Part shown: in pieces, positions 41,561-53,848 of the stretch | Layout: every line of letters starts with the position of its first letter | How positions within the stretch are numbered: the stretch's first letter is position 1 | From: Prunella strophiata | Lineage: Eukaryota; Chordata; Aves; Passeriformes; Prunellidae | Assembly (NCBI GenBank): GCA_036583965.1 | Contig: JAZBQD010000015.1 | Coordinates: forward strand, 71,898,330 to 71,962,329 | Direction: 5' to 3' | Length of the DNA: 64,000 bases | The notes under the pieces: generated by a model | What the model was told of the DNA's origin: nothing | The model's database searches: none | What the model saw: the letters and a program-made list of their open reading frames with translations, nothing else | Program-made: the position numbers and the translations under genes

Positions 41561-42167
41561 ATGTTATACGTGGATTAAATGTCAATAACTAGACTAAACC
41601 TCTAGTTCAAAATTCTAATTCTGCAAATAAGCAGACAATCATTGATTCCATGTGCCACTCTGGCTGAAAGGCAACCCTTCCTCCCTCTTAATTAACAGTC
41701 CTCTTCAAATTCCATCAGTGTTCATGTAAACATCCCATCAAATAAGCTTATCTTCACTATATGAATAATTCAAAACCTTTAGGTTTAAGAGGAAAATCAG
41801 TAACAAACCTGCCTGAACAAAAATTATTAGTGTTATTTAGTTGAGTTACAAATACAAGCTATAAATTGCTATTCAGTAAATAAATTAATTTGCTTTTTGT
41901 ATTGTGTCTGAGTACTCCCTCCAAGCACATCCTTTGAGGCTTCCCGTTTCAAAAGGAAAATTTCACACTTATTGCTTTTAGTGCAAAAGTTTGGGCTGGT
42001 ACTTTTTTATATCAGAGAAGGCATTACCCTTTGAAGAGCAAAAGGGATTGTTAAGTAAAAGCTTAACAACCAAAAGAGCTTTTACAGCTACTGCTGTCAA
42101 ATTTGAAACATTATTTTTAGCTTAGACAGCATGACAGTAACACACCCAGTTATAATTTACACCACAG

Positions 42168-42841
42168 GTACAGGCTGGCTGGAGAATGGAACAAGACTGG
42201 ACCTGGGGAGACAGACCTGGGAGTGTTTGTGGATGAAAAGCTCAACATGAGCTGGCAATTTGTGCTTGCGGTCCAGAAATCCAACCGTGTCCTAGGCTGC
42301 ATCCAAAGCAGCGTGGACAGGAGGGCCAGGGAGGGGATTCTGCCCCTCTCCTCTGGTGCTGCAATCCAGCTCTGGGGTCCTCTGCACAGGAAGGACAGGG
42401 AATAGCTGTACTAAGTCCAGAAGAGGCCACCAAGTTGATCAGAGGGCTGGAGCACCTCTCCTGTGAGGACAGGCTGAGAGAGTTGCGGCTGTTCAGCCTG
42501 GAGAAGAGAAGGCTCCAGGGAGACCTTAGAGCCTCCTTCAGTACCTGGAGAGGGCCTACAAGAGCTGGAGAGGGACTTTTCACAAGAGCACTAAGTGACA
42601 GGACAAGGGGGAATAGACTTAAACTAAAAGCGGATAGGTTTAGATAGGAAATGAGGAAGAAATTCTTTACAGAAGCTGTGGACTCCTCACCCCTGGAAAT
42701 CCTCAAGACCAGGCTGGATGGGGCTCTGAACAACCTGGTCTAGTGAAAGGTTTCCTGCCAGTGACAGGGAAGAACAGGGAAGACAGAATGTGATGATCTT
42801 TAAGGTCCCTTCCTACACAAACCATTCAGTGATTCTATGAA
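42168..42841 (+). mobile_element. CR1 LINE, 5'-truncated, broken ORF2 remnant
   Basis: Sense CR1 with ORF2 tail pieces in two frames: [20 protein letters not shown] before an in-frame TAG at about 42403, then MIRGLEHLSCEDRLRELRLF and FTRALSDRTRGNRLKLK. The 3' UTR includes CCTGGAAATCCTCAAGACCA and ends ACCATTCAGTGATTCTATGA. A long open frame on the opposite strand (42242-42733) is only its antisense shadow. Confidence 0.92.
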
Positions 42842-43254
42842 GAATTCATCCTCTCTAAAGGTATTAGGGGAGATGTTCAGACATGTTTTGTACCTTCTGC
42901 AGTATGTAGTGCAGAACTATCACCATGCATTTCATTCTCACGTGAAATACAAAGAAAATACTAAAGTTAAGAACCAAAACATCACCCAAAAAACAATGAG
43001 CATATAGAACAAACTTAATTTAGTTCACCCCATAGAGAAATTTTAGCTTACTGAATTTTGCTTACTGAATGTTCATTCACCTAGAAGACAAAAACTCTTG
43101 AGAGGGCTTTATCCTCAGTTGTGTAAACATTCTTGAATGTAATATGTATTAAAGGGCTCATAAAATAGAAAGAGGTGATGTCTATAGTAAGTAACCATTC
43201 TTGGTTACTTTTCCTAAGTAAGTGAAATTTTCAAATTCAGGAATAATGTTCTTT

Positions 43255-43350
43255 AAAATCAAACAAACCAAACAAAAACCCCATAAAAATCCCCTCAAAC
43301 TCCACAAAGTACAACAAAACTACAAAAAGAAACCCCACTAAAAAAAAATT
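43255..43350. repeat. A/C-rich low-complexity tract
   Basis: About 95 nt of A and C with AAACAAACC, AAAAACCCC and AAAATCCCC units and very few G or T residues. It is similar in make-up to the tracts at 11045 and 46273. Confidence 0.85.
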
Positions 43351-45736
43351 AAATGGCTTGCAAGTATAACTAACTTAATTTTTATTTCCAATGGGCAGTG
43401 TCAGCTGCAGAGAAAAAAAATCCTTTGGACAACATCTTTAAGTTTGTCTTCCCTTTTCTTTCTGTCAGATGTGGAAAAGCATGCATCATCTGCATGATTA
43501 AAACTATTTTTGTCATACATAAAGGGTGTGAACTATGGTGTACGAAGGAGTGCTCTGAAGTCTTAAAGCTCCCTACTCTGCCATGACTCATGCACACAGA
43601 ATATACAGGCCATGTAATCCTTGGCACATATCTTCATGGAGTACACAGTAAACTACACCCCTCACATCTTGCACTAAACAGCTATCTAGTCCTAAAATGA
43701 AAAAAAAAAAAATAAATAAAAAAGAAAAATCAACACTTAAGAAAACCCAATAAAGGAAAAAAAAATAATATGTGCAAACCTGAACTCCTTTCCCTCCTTT
43801 CTGTTAACTTGAAAAAAATTGTATGGTCTCCATCAGAAAGGATATGTTCCTATTGGTATTTGTGCTAGAGGCAGGATCGAATCCAGCAGATCCAATCCAG
43901 CTCAAAATTCCCTCTGAACACTGACAGCTCTTGAGCCTGGCTGTGTGAAAGGCTGACAGCATCTGCAGCTGACAGCTACCAAGAGAGCAACAGAGTGATC
44001 AGACTGGCACACATCCATCTGCTTTCACTTCCCCTGACCCTGATGATAGGGGTGCAGGGTGGAAGCCATGGGAGAATCAACCCAACACAAAGCTGGACTG
44101 ATGGGCTTTTTCTTCAGAGTGAGCCTGCAACAACGTTCAAATACACATCCCAAGTGGCAAAACAAAACTAACCTTCACAGGGCATGTTTCTGCTACCCAT
44201 ATGACTGTGGGATTTTTAAATTTTTTTTCTCTTTCCTTTTGAAAGCCCATCTCCATGTGTAACCAACTAACAGCCTGTGTCCCAGTTTAATTCACTGTTA
44301 TTGTTATCTGTGTTGATTAGGTTTCCTTCCTTACCGAGGCGCTGTGAGCAGTACAGTCACAAGACAGCCTGCTACTTCAGCACAGACAACCAAAGGGATA
44401 TTTTGCAAGTGAAACAAGAAACCCTCTTCAGGGCATGTCTGGGAAAGAGAGCATCATATAGACAATATGAGGCAGCCACAGGTGGAACAGAAGGCTTAAA
44501 GTTCAATAGAAACAGTAGTTTCACTCACTACCACTGCCTCCACAGCTCACTGATGTAAGCAGAGGTTTTCCTCCCTTTCACGCAAAGAATGGTAATTTTT
44601 CCTCATATCCATGTGTGACTCTATACAAAACATGAGACTGTGACAGTTTCTCTAACAGGAGGGAAATGGTGCAATGGTGCTTTTCAAAAAAGCATAAAGC
44701 TGTTACAGGTACTTTGCTAGATAATTCTCTGGCTAAATTTCCTTTTTAAGATTTCCTCTTGCACTCTGAACATCCAAACTTGCATAAGGCAGTAGGACAC
44801 ACAGAAACTGCCAGCTTTTCCCCTGGAGAAATGGGTTTCTTAAAGAAGTTTAAAAAAACTAGTTTTAAAACAAAGTGAAGTATCTTGCTCTGAAAAGTGC
44901 ACTTAACTTCTCCTTGATGAAAATAGGAGTGATCTGAAAATGGACATAATCTTCCCTCTTTGATCAACACAGCAAAGATGAAACACCAGAAATACTTACA
45001 ATTCCTAAGGCAAGTTTCTTCTACATCTGTTTTAGGCTATTTTGGCGGTAGCATTTATATACTCTAATTATTTTGTGCATTAAATACCATAAATATCCCT
45101 GTTGATTTTTGATCTATTTGTGGGTTCCAACATACAGCTGTATTTCATTTGGTTGAGAGGACATTCTGCAAGTAGGACTTGTACACCAATGCATTTCAGG
45201 GACAATCATTATTTATGGATAAACCAGTGATGCTAACAGCTTTTCCCTATGTTACTATTCAATTTTATGTCTCTATACCTACACCAAAGCATACTGCTGT
45301 GGGACAGAGGAAGAAAATTTACTTATGATTTACTTTGAAAGCAAGTGAATAATCACTTAGCTTTATGTGGCAGGAACTTTGCAGTCCATTTGCAACACAA
45401 AAAATAGCTTTGTAAGCAAAAAAAAAAATCCTACTTATTTCTTCAGAGACAACAGATCTTTCTCCAAGACAATACACTAGATTAATAGAAGTATTTTATC
45501 TCTCTTTATGAGTAATCTCCCTCCCCAAATTAGCTTAACCTACTGTACATGTACCACAACATGAAGTATTTTTCCCTTTTGTGCATGTATCTGGGGTTCT
45601 ATTGATAGCTGCCATCTGCAAAAGGTATTTTATTTGACTGGCATGCACAGAATACATTTGGTTAAGCACATCAGGAAGAGGAGTTAGTAGCAGAGAGTAA
45701 GTTACATATCTCATAGAAAGACAATCATGCAGGTTA

Positions 45737-45967
<231 letters not shown>

Positions 45968-46272
45968 TTAAGAGGGAGAAAACAAGAGACAAATACAGCA
46001 TTTGACTATTAAAATTTTACTTCAAAGTAGCACTTAAACACAAAAAAAAATTCCCCAAACAAAGCTAAGTAGTAAGTGTTTTCAACATGCAAATAGAAAT
46101 AGCAAACAAGGGCAGCTACAGCTCCACTTAATCCCTTTAGCTGCATCATCCAGCTGCCTGTATCTACACAAAAACCCCATTTCTTCCAAGGAAACTACAT
46201 ATTTTGATGAAACAGATATCATGATTATCACCTCCTCTTAAACAGAGACCAAAGAATCTACCACCTCCTCTC

Positions 46273-46420
46273 AAAAAAAAAAAAAAACAAAACAAAAAAA
46301 AAACCCCAACTCTCCCCCCACAAAAACAAAAAAATCCCAAAACCAAACTAAACACAAACCAACCCCCCATCCCCCCCTAAAAAACCCCAAACAAACAAAC
46401 AAAAAACCAAACAAGAAAAG
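46273..46420. repeat. A/C-rich low-complexity tract with long C runs
   Basis: About 150 nt of A runs with C4 to C7 blocks at 46303-46306, 46314-46319, 46363-46368, 46371-46377 and 46385-46388. On the minus strand, the sense strand of CTNND2, these are G runs in T-rich DNA, about 330-480 nt upstream of the exon that starts at 45942. Confidence 0.92.
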
Positions 46421-47098
46421 GCAAAAGCTCTACAACCCAGGAATGTCCTCAACTAAACGGGTCCAGGATTGGGGGAGGTAGGAGGGTTGGGGAGAAAAAA
46501 GCAGCAGCAATCACAATGAGTTTCACATGTTATGCCCATATCTGAAGATCTACAAATGAAATAAGCTGGAGTTGATGAATGGATGTAGCTTTACATGAAG
46601 GCTGATATTTTGAATGCTTCACAAAATTGCAATAGAATGGTTGTGCCTTATAAACATTTTGTCTCCAACACTTTGAAAAAAAAACAAGTTGCTAAGACTT
46701 TCTACAACTTAAATATCCTCTGAGAATGAATAAATTAAACACGCCAACTGAAAAAACCATTTTAAGGAAACAGCTTATTTCTTTTTTTGGTAAATAACAA
46801 GCTCAAACACTATTTTATTAAAACATCATCTTTTTCTACTATTAAAAAGAGATTATATAAGAACATATTAAAAAGAGACTTGTATACTTCAATCCTTTTG
46901 CCACTCAGGTACTTCAGCTCTGTGCTCTGTTGTCAAGACTGGCAAGAAGAGTCATGGGGATGCCATACAAACATTGCAAATTTTGAAGGTAAGAATAAAG
47001 TAAAGTAGGCAATAAGTATGCAAGTAACACTTTACAAATGTCAGGTCTATACCAAAAAGTGGTTAACATGTAAGTGTTTAGAAAAGCAATCAAAGATA

Positions 47099-47135
47099 CA
47101 ACTATTCTGGTCCTTGCTTAGGACCAGAATAGTTG
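47099..47135. repeat. Perfect 16-bp inverted repeat with 5-nt loop
   Basis: The left arm is CAACTATTCTGGTCCT, the loop TGCTT and the right arm AGGACCAGAATAGTTG, with no mismatch. It lies in the CTNND2 intron about 1.2 kb upstream of the 45748-45942 exon. The stem is too short for a normal microRNA precursor. Confidence 0.97.
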
Positions 47136-48773
47136 GATGCAGGTGATGTTCCACTAGCTGAGCTTGTGTCTGCTCAGACCATGGGTGTAGCCATTCCTGC
47201 TGAAAGCCCCTGCCACAATCATTGTGTTAGCAGTGGTTTTGTTGCATAAACAGACACTAAATACTTTTAAAATGCAAAGCACAGATATAAAGTAAGGTGA
47301 GATAGCAACACAGGATAGATATGAGAAATATACACTGACATAACATTACTTAAACTTGAATACAAATTGTCTGGAGAAAAGAATAATTTATTCCCTTTCC
47401 TTCTTCTAATCAGCTTGTGACATATACTTGTTTTCTTCTGAATTTTTCAACTTTCATGTATGTTTTTAGTGGAATGCCCTATTTGCATATTTTTCCCTTC
47501 AAACATTTTTTAGTCTGACTTGCCATTAGCACACTGCAGAAAGTAATTCTGTTACTCCCCTTACTAGAAAGTCTGCCAAGAATCCCAAATATTTTATCTC
47601 AAACTACAGCAATTATCCAGAAAGTCGATATTACTATTACAGAATTAAATTCTTCATGGTCTACATTTTCAAAGTGCTCTTTAGCCCTGCACCCTTGAGA
47701 CTGATTTTCAGAACAGCTGAACTGCTCCCACCAAGGTCTAGTATCCTTCAGAGTGGCCTGAAAACCAGCCTGTTGTGATTAAGTCCAAATTTCAATGCAT
47801 ATTTGGCTCAGTCTGCATCAGAGGAGAAAATACAGAAAAATTGAGGAGAATATTTCAGATGTTTGACAGTGTAACAACAAATCAGACTTGCTACAGAATA
47901 AAGAATAACAACCCATTCTAGAAGCACTACAATTCTTTTGCCCACATACAAGTTTACAGTGGCTCTTGAACAATAGATTTTCTTCCTAACTCAGCTTCTT
48001 GTAAGCCAAAAGATTTTTCCCATTGAACTCAGAAGCAGTATAACCCAGATATCAGCACGTTTCCAAACTGTTATGGTAATCTTCTGGTGAAGTGGGCTTA
48101 ATTCAGCAAGTGCTGATACTAGTCTGAATAGAAGCTTAATATTAGTTTATTATGTTAATATTGAACAGAGATTCATTTGCAAATTATACATGCAATTAAG
48201 ACTGTAACACTACTGTACTAAACAGTAAGCACATGTATAACCAGAGAAACTCCTTGACCAAAACATCTACCCAACCTGATTTGACTGAAAACAGTTAAGT
48301 GTCAATCTAAAAACAACTTCAATGCGTCTGAGTAACAACATTATGACTGAACATCCCCTCCAAAAAGTTCAAGACTTAAAATCCTATCAGGGAGTAACTG
48401 CCACTATTCCTCTAACATTTCAAGAAAATGAAGATTTCAACAGGTAACTAAAACATTTTCATTTTAGAAACTAAACCACTCTCAAATCTCAGAGATTAAG
48501 GCCATTTTAAAATCATGTCTCTTAAACACCTTAAGTTTTAAGCAAAAATGATACTTTTCTATATGCAATTTTACTACACTATTTCCAAACTATCAGATGT
48601 CAATATTTAAACACAAAATAGTACCACCCTTTAAAGTTCTTAAAGCTAGCTAAAAAGACAATAAATCAGGAGATTTATAAAAAGATGTAACGTCATCATA
48701 CTTTTTAATGTTTCTATTAAGTTAGTATTTAAAAAATTAGAACAGCAAGTTGATTTAAGTTAAAATTTCTTTT

Positions 48774-48832
48774 CAGTTGCTCCTAGAAGTTTTTCCATAT
48801 AATTTATTCAAGTTTCAATTGAGGAGCAACTG
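48774..48832. repeat. 11-bp inverted repeat with 37-nt loop
   Basis: The arms CAGTTGCTCCT and AGGAGCAACTG are exact reverse complements, separated by AT-rich sequence. A T-G pair extends the stem by one. The total of about 60 nt is hairpin-sized, but the loop does not pair further. Confidence 0.93.
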
Positions 48833-51800
48833 GTTTTTATTGCACATTTTATTTAAAAATTAAAATCAACTTACTAGTAGCTGTTGTACCAAGACATATC
48901 CAGGAAAAGTCACACAATAACTTGGGGATTTCAGACAACTGAATCCCACCTCATCTACACACTCAATCCTCCACCATATTCTGCTGCTTTGGAAGGCACT
49001 GGAGAGGCAGTTGAGATAGCTGCTCAAAACAAAGACCATGAACTCAAAGAACTGATGTCGCTGAGGAGGAGAGGTGTAACAGGTCTCCTGCCTGTATCCC
49101 AGGTTAGCAGCCAACAGCTACATCCTTTCCTACTCAAAGCTGCAAGCTGATCTGTATCATTGCCTTCAAAAACTCTTGCATTAATGCAGTTTGAAGCTCA
49201 CAGAGGCTGGAAAAGCAGCAACCAATATACTACTAGGAAGCAATAGAAGATCAGCAAGGTCCACGAGCAGTCTCGCATTAAGAAGGCTCAGAGCCCTCGG
49301 AAGTGGTTGCCCTAAATCTAGAGGCACCATGAATGCATGGCTCACACCAAACTGCACTCACCAAACCCTGTTCTTGTCCAGCTGCCAGCCCTTCATCCTA
49401 CTAATTGCACTGCACCTCTCTGGGTTGCCTGAAATCAAAGCAGGGATGTGCATCAAGGCCACACGCCTTTCTCCTACATATTCTGAAAATGGACTCGGCC
49501 CTACTCCCTGGCCAGCCCGCCCTAACAGCAATGCTATTTTTCTTTCAGTGACATAATCAGGCATCAAGCCCATTCACAGACAGGGCTATGCTCAAGTTGA
49601 AAGAAAACTCATTATTCAACTTTAAGTCCTGCTAGTCGTTATTTACAGATGATGTATTCGGCACCAGAGCATAGCCAGAACTCTCATGATCATGGTGGTC
49701 AAAAAGTGGGGTAGTAGATTATTTTAAAAAGCCCAAACAAACCAACCCAATCCAAAACCACTGAGAAGAATTAAACCATTATTTATGGGTTCAAGAAACT
49801 ATCCATTAATCAATTATTATAATAGTTCCAATCTTGTTTGACAAAAGACTGAGAAATTATTTGATTGCAATGCCAGAGATACATCACAGCAGAAGGTATA
49901 TAGAAGACTACACAGCTCTAAAATAGCTGTTAGAGGTACCAAATTAAGAAAAAAAAAATTAAATATATTTTTTAGAACAGAAACTGATTAACTATATGAA
50001 CAAAAGCATATAGTAAGGAGAGTCTTCTCTGTCTTCTGAAGCCTCCAAGACTGAAACCTGAAAGCAAGTGGAACGTCCTATCTTCTGCATCACTGTGGAG
50101 CTTTTAGAAGCCATCTGTGGCCAGGTTCCACCAGGGTATCATATGAGCCCACAGCCAGGGGAACTAGATTAGGGCAACAAGGATAACCTAGAGCTGTCCA
50201 GATGAAAATACACATTCCTACATGTGGAACTTCCTCTCTTCCCACATTCAAGAGGGGCAATAGCAAGAACACATGAAAAGTGCAGTCCTACCAAACTGAC
50301 TTTTTGATTCAATCTCCAATCTTTACACTTGAAAAATGCCCTCCCTAATAGCTCAATTTTTCCCCATTAGTTGGATACATTCCTCAGCAGTATAGGGAAA
50401 TAGTTATTTCCTAAGAAAATGCTCTTTTTTGACAAAGTCTCACTTCCCACAGGAAGATAAATACTGTAATCAGACAAGTGTAACACGAGAGAAATACACA
50501 AAATAATCCCTAATTGCTCCTCAGAACTGGTGCAGGCTGTCAAGAAAATAAATACAACAGACACGTTTGAATAACACTGTTGATCTGACAGTTTAGGTCA
50601 GTAAAGGAAACCAATATATTGGCATTTGTCATTGCAAGAAACTAAAGACATTAAAATTACTGAAATTAATGGATCATGGGCATTGTGTATGCTCTAATAA
50701 ACCTTGGACAGTTTTTATTTGTGCCTCTTTTGAAAGGCTTTATAACTTGTCATCCTGCCTTGCTGTAGCTTTAAGAAGAAGCCCTACAAAGTCATGATAC
50801 TCTCTAAACATCTCTAATAGCAAGTGCATACAGTACTGTCCTCCTCCCCAGGATTTAAGAGCTCCTTGGAAACATGAAATATGCAAGTGATAACCTCAAT
50901 GTTAAAAAAACCAATTCAGATTTGACCAGATATACCATTCAGCCCTCATTCAGAAATCCTTGATCATTAAATACATTGATCAAGAATCCTGTTAAACAAT
51001 TTCCTTATGAATATGATGGAGGAATATCATTAGTGACACATGAGCTGAAGATCAACAATCATTGTATTACCCCTTATCAGTTACATGTTAACAACTTAAT
51101 TTAATTAATTAAACTTCGTTGCAACTCCATACCTTTCATCACACAGAGACCTCTGGCTACTAGAGGCTCTAAGTACCTAAGATCAGACTGAATACACTAT
51201 AACACTTGGCACTTAGAAAATGCATCTTTCTGACAAGGAAGATTAAAGATCCACAGCTGGCTGCATCAATTCTTAACTTTAAATACTAATGACAATGTTG
51301 CTTACACTACAAGTTTTTAAAAAACAACAACCAACCCCAGACTATGGTAAAATTACAATAAACCCATCATTGAGATAAGAGCCTGCAGGCACAGAATCTG
51401 AAAGAGAATCAGGAATTTTGTGGCTTTGATATGTTCCATGCTTTTCAGAGGACTGAAAGAACTTTTTGATTTAAATAGCACATCATGGCTGAAAACCCTT
51501 TTTGATGTAAGTTTCTCTTAGATGCTTGTCCTGAAATGCTACTATTAAATAAATAGTAGCATAATAATAATGCTACTTATTAAATAAATATATATATACA
51601 CAGTAGATCAGGTCATAGCTTCACTGCAATTCTGAAAATGCAACATATGAAAAAGAGCATATGAACAGTGGGATTTTTACTCTGAACTCATATGCTTATG
51701 AAACCTGTTTTACAGACACTAACCTATTTCAATTTACACTAGTAAAGAAATTGATGTGAACACAAGTGCAGAATTAGAAGTGAACAGGAAGAGAAGTGGA

Positions 51801-52053
51801 GTCAAACATTCACAGCTCAAGTTTTAATACTGACTTTGGTTTGTGCCAGAAATTTAAGCATAATCATCTCCAAAATGCCTGCCTGCATGTATGCATCTTC
51901 TAGTCATAACAATGGAAAAGGGAAGTATGATCTACAATTAATGACTATAAGTAAATTAATAGAACTCAGATAAGGGAAATGTATGATGAAAATTACTGTA
52001 CCAAAGAGAAGAAAACCCTTCTAACCTGACTACTGAAAGTGAATACAAATTGT

Positions 52054-52096
52054 TAAGACATGACAGATGGTTAAATTAACCAGTAAGACATGACAG
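52054..52096. repeat. Direct 13-nt repeats flanking a palindrome
   Basis: TAAGACATGACAG occurs at 52054-52066 and again at 52084-52096. Between them lies GGTTAAATTAACC (52069-52081), palindromic apart from its centre base. Confidence 0.93.
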
Positions 52097-53835
52097 GCCA
52101 TATGGCAGTTCCAGCTAATGCACACCTTGGTACATCAGCTTGGGCCCCTAGCACACCAAAGATCTGCAGTCACTAGAATCAGGACACAGTTTCCAGTGAA
52201 TTCTTTTTAACTGGGTTTAGGGCTTTTTTTAAGCACAGGATTCTCAACTGTTTAGATTTTACCTACACACAAACACAAATGTATCAATTTTTTTTTCCCC
52301 TGAAATACTAGAATGAAAGATTAATAAATGAAAGCTCAGAATTAAAACTTATTTCTGTTTTTACACTTTTCCATTCTCACTACATCATTCTCTCTCTGAC
52401 TCAGGACTATTTGTACAGATACAGAAAGAAATAATGCCCTCAGTGAATTGACTAATTACACATGGCATCTTTCAACTGATATCAAACTCTGGATGCCTGA
52501 TAAAAACCCCATGGATATGCTACTTTGGCATCCTCAGCCCACACGATAGGAGCTCACCACCAAACAAAAAGTCTTCCCCAATATTCAAGTCCCCAGAACT
52601 AAATGAACAGCCTTGCCTCACCTGTCAGTATCTCAGATTGCTTTCCCTCAGGTTTTCTCCTTAAAAGACTGAAGTGCAATAGGATGCATGGTCTGGAGTG
52701 TTTCTTGCAAACTCTCACTGCACTGTCAAACCTATTAGCAGTGTCACCGTCAGGATACTGCCACGTTCAGCTCACACTGTGGAATTTCCCAGACATAATT
52801 TGTCCATTAACCAGATTAAGGATCTTAGAGAAGTCTCCTCAAAACAGATTGGCTTTGGCTGCTTAAGGGACACCGCAACACCAACATCTGAACTAAGGGC
52901 AGCAGTTTTCACATTAGTGCTAAAAATAGAGAACGGAAGGAGGAAAAAAAGGGATAACAATTTTTAAATGTAATAAACAGGCCCCAAATAAACTTTAAAA
53001 ATCATTCAGTAAAGTTTATTGTGTCTTATAAGAAGCACCCACATTAATTTTATCCCATTTAAACTAACCAAATATCAAGTTAATGAGTTTTTAACCAAAT
53101 ATTGGCATCCATTACATTTCTCAGTATATTTAAAAGAAAAATAAAGGTAGAAATATCTTTAAATATTCCGTGATTTTAGCCATGCAATCTAACTTCACTG
53201 TAAAGTATTGTATCAGTTATAATTCTAAGAATCTAGTGAAAACAGAAGGACCACTATAAACTTGTACCTCATCCCAAGCATTTTCTTTCTGCTACTGCCC
53301 TCATTCTGTTGAAAAGCACTCACCTGCTTATAACACTTTATCAAAAATAAATTGCTAGTGGAAAGAAAAGTTTGACTGGGAGCAAAGATTTAAGAGGCAA
53401 ATATAGCCAGGAAGAAATAGTAGATTAAATGTGACAGACAAGTTCAGGGAGATAATTCCTATTTCATTTCTCATCTAGGGTACTGTCAATGAAGAAAAAA
53501 CTAAAAACAGAAACTGTCCTAAAGCAACTACTACCATACATCAACAATTTGCCTTCAGCCAGAAAGGAAGTAAAATGTAATTTTTTTTTTTAAAGCATTT
53601 AGCAAATGATCATACTGGGTGTTACTTTGTGTTTGTTTGGTGTTTTTCCACTCCCCTCTCTTAAGCTCTGCCTCTTCCATGCCCTCAACCCTGCCAATTT
53701 AACAAGAAAAGGGAAAAGAAGTCCCATGCACAAGTGGGAACAGATGCTGCTATCTGGTTATACAAATCACTGTTCCTAACTTTGCTGCTCGCTACTCACT
53801 TTGACTGAGGCCGAGTGCCTCAGCAACAGGATGAT

Positions 53836-53848
53836 GTTACTAAGCAAC
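53836..53848. promoter_or_regulatory. X-box-like site with one mismatch, in a GC-richer patch
   Basis: GTTACT-A-AGCAAC differs from the X-box consensus at one position. It sits in a GC-richer patch (about 53790-53885) that also has the 7-bp inverted repeat CTGAGGC/GCCTCAG at 53805-53823. This is possibly an intronic enhancer; there is no direct proof. Confidence 0.25.

Noticed and set aside
42242..42733. 163-codon open frame on the minus strand.
   Set aside because: It lies wholly inside a plus-strand CR1 and is the antisense shadow of the ORF2 tail and 3' UTR.
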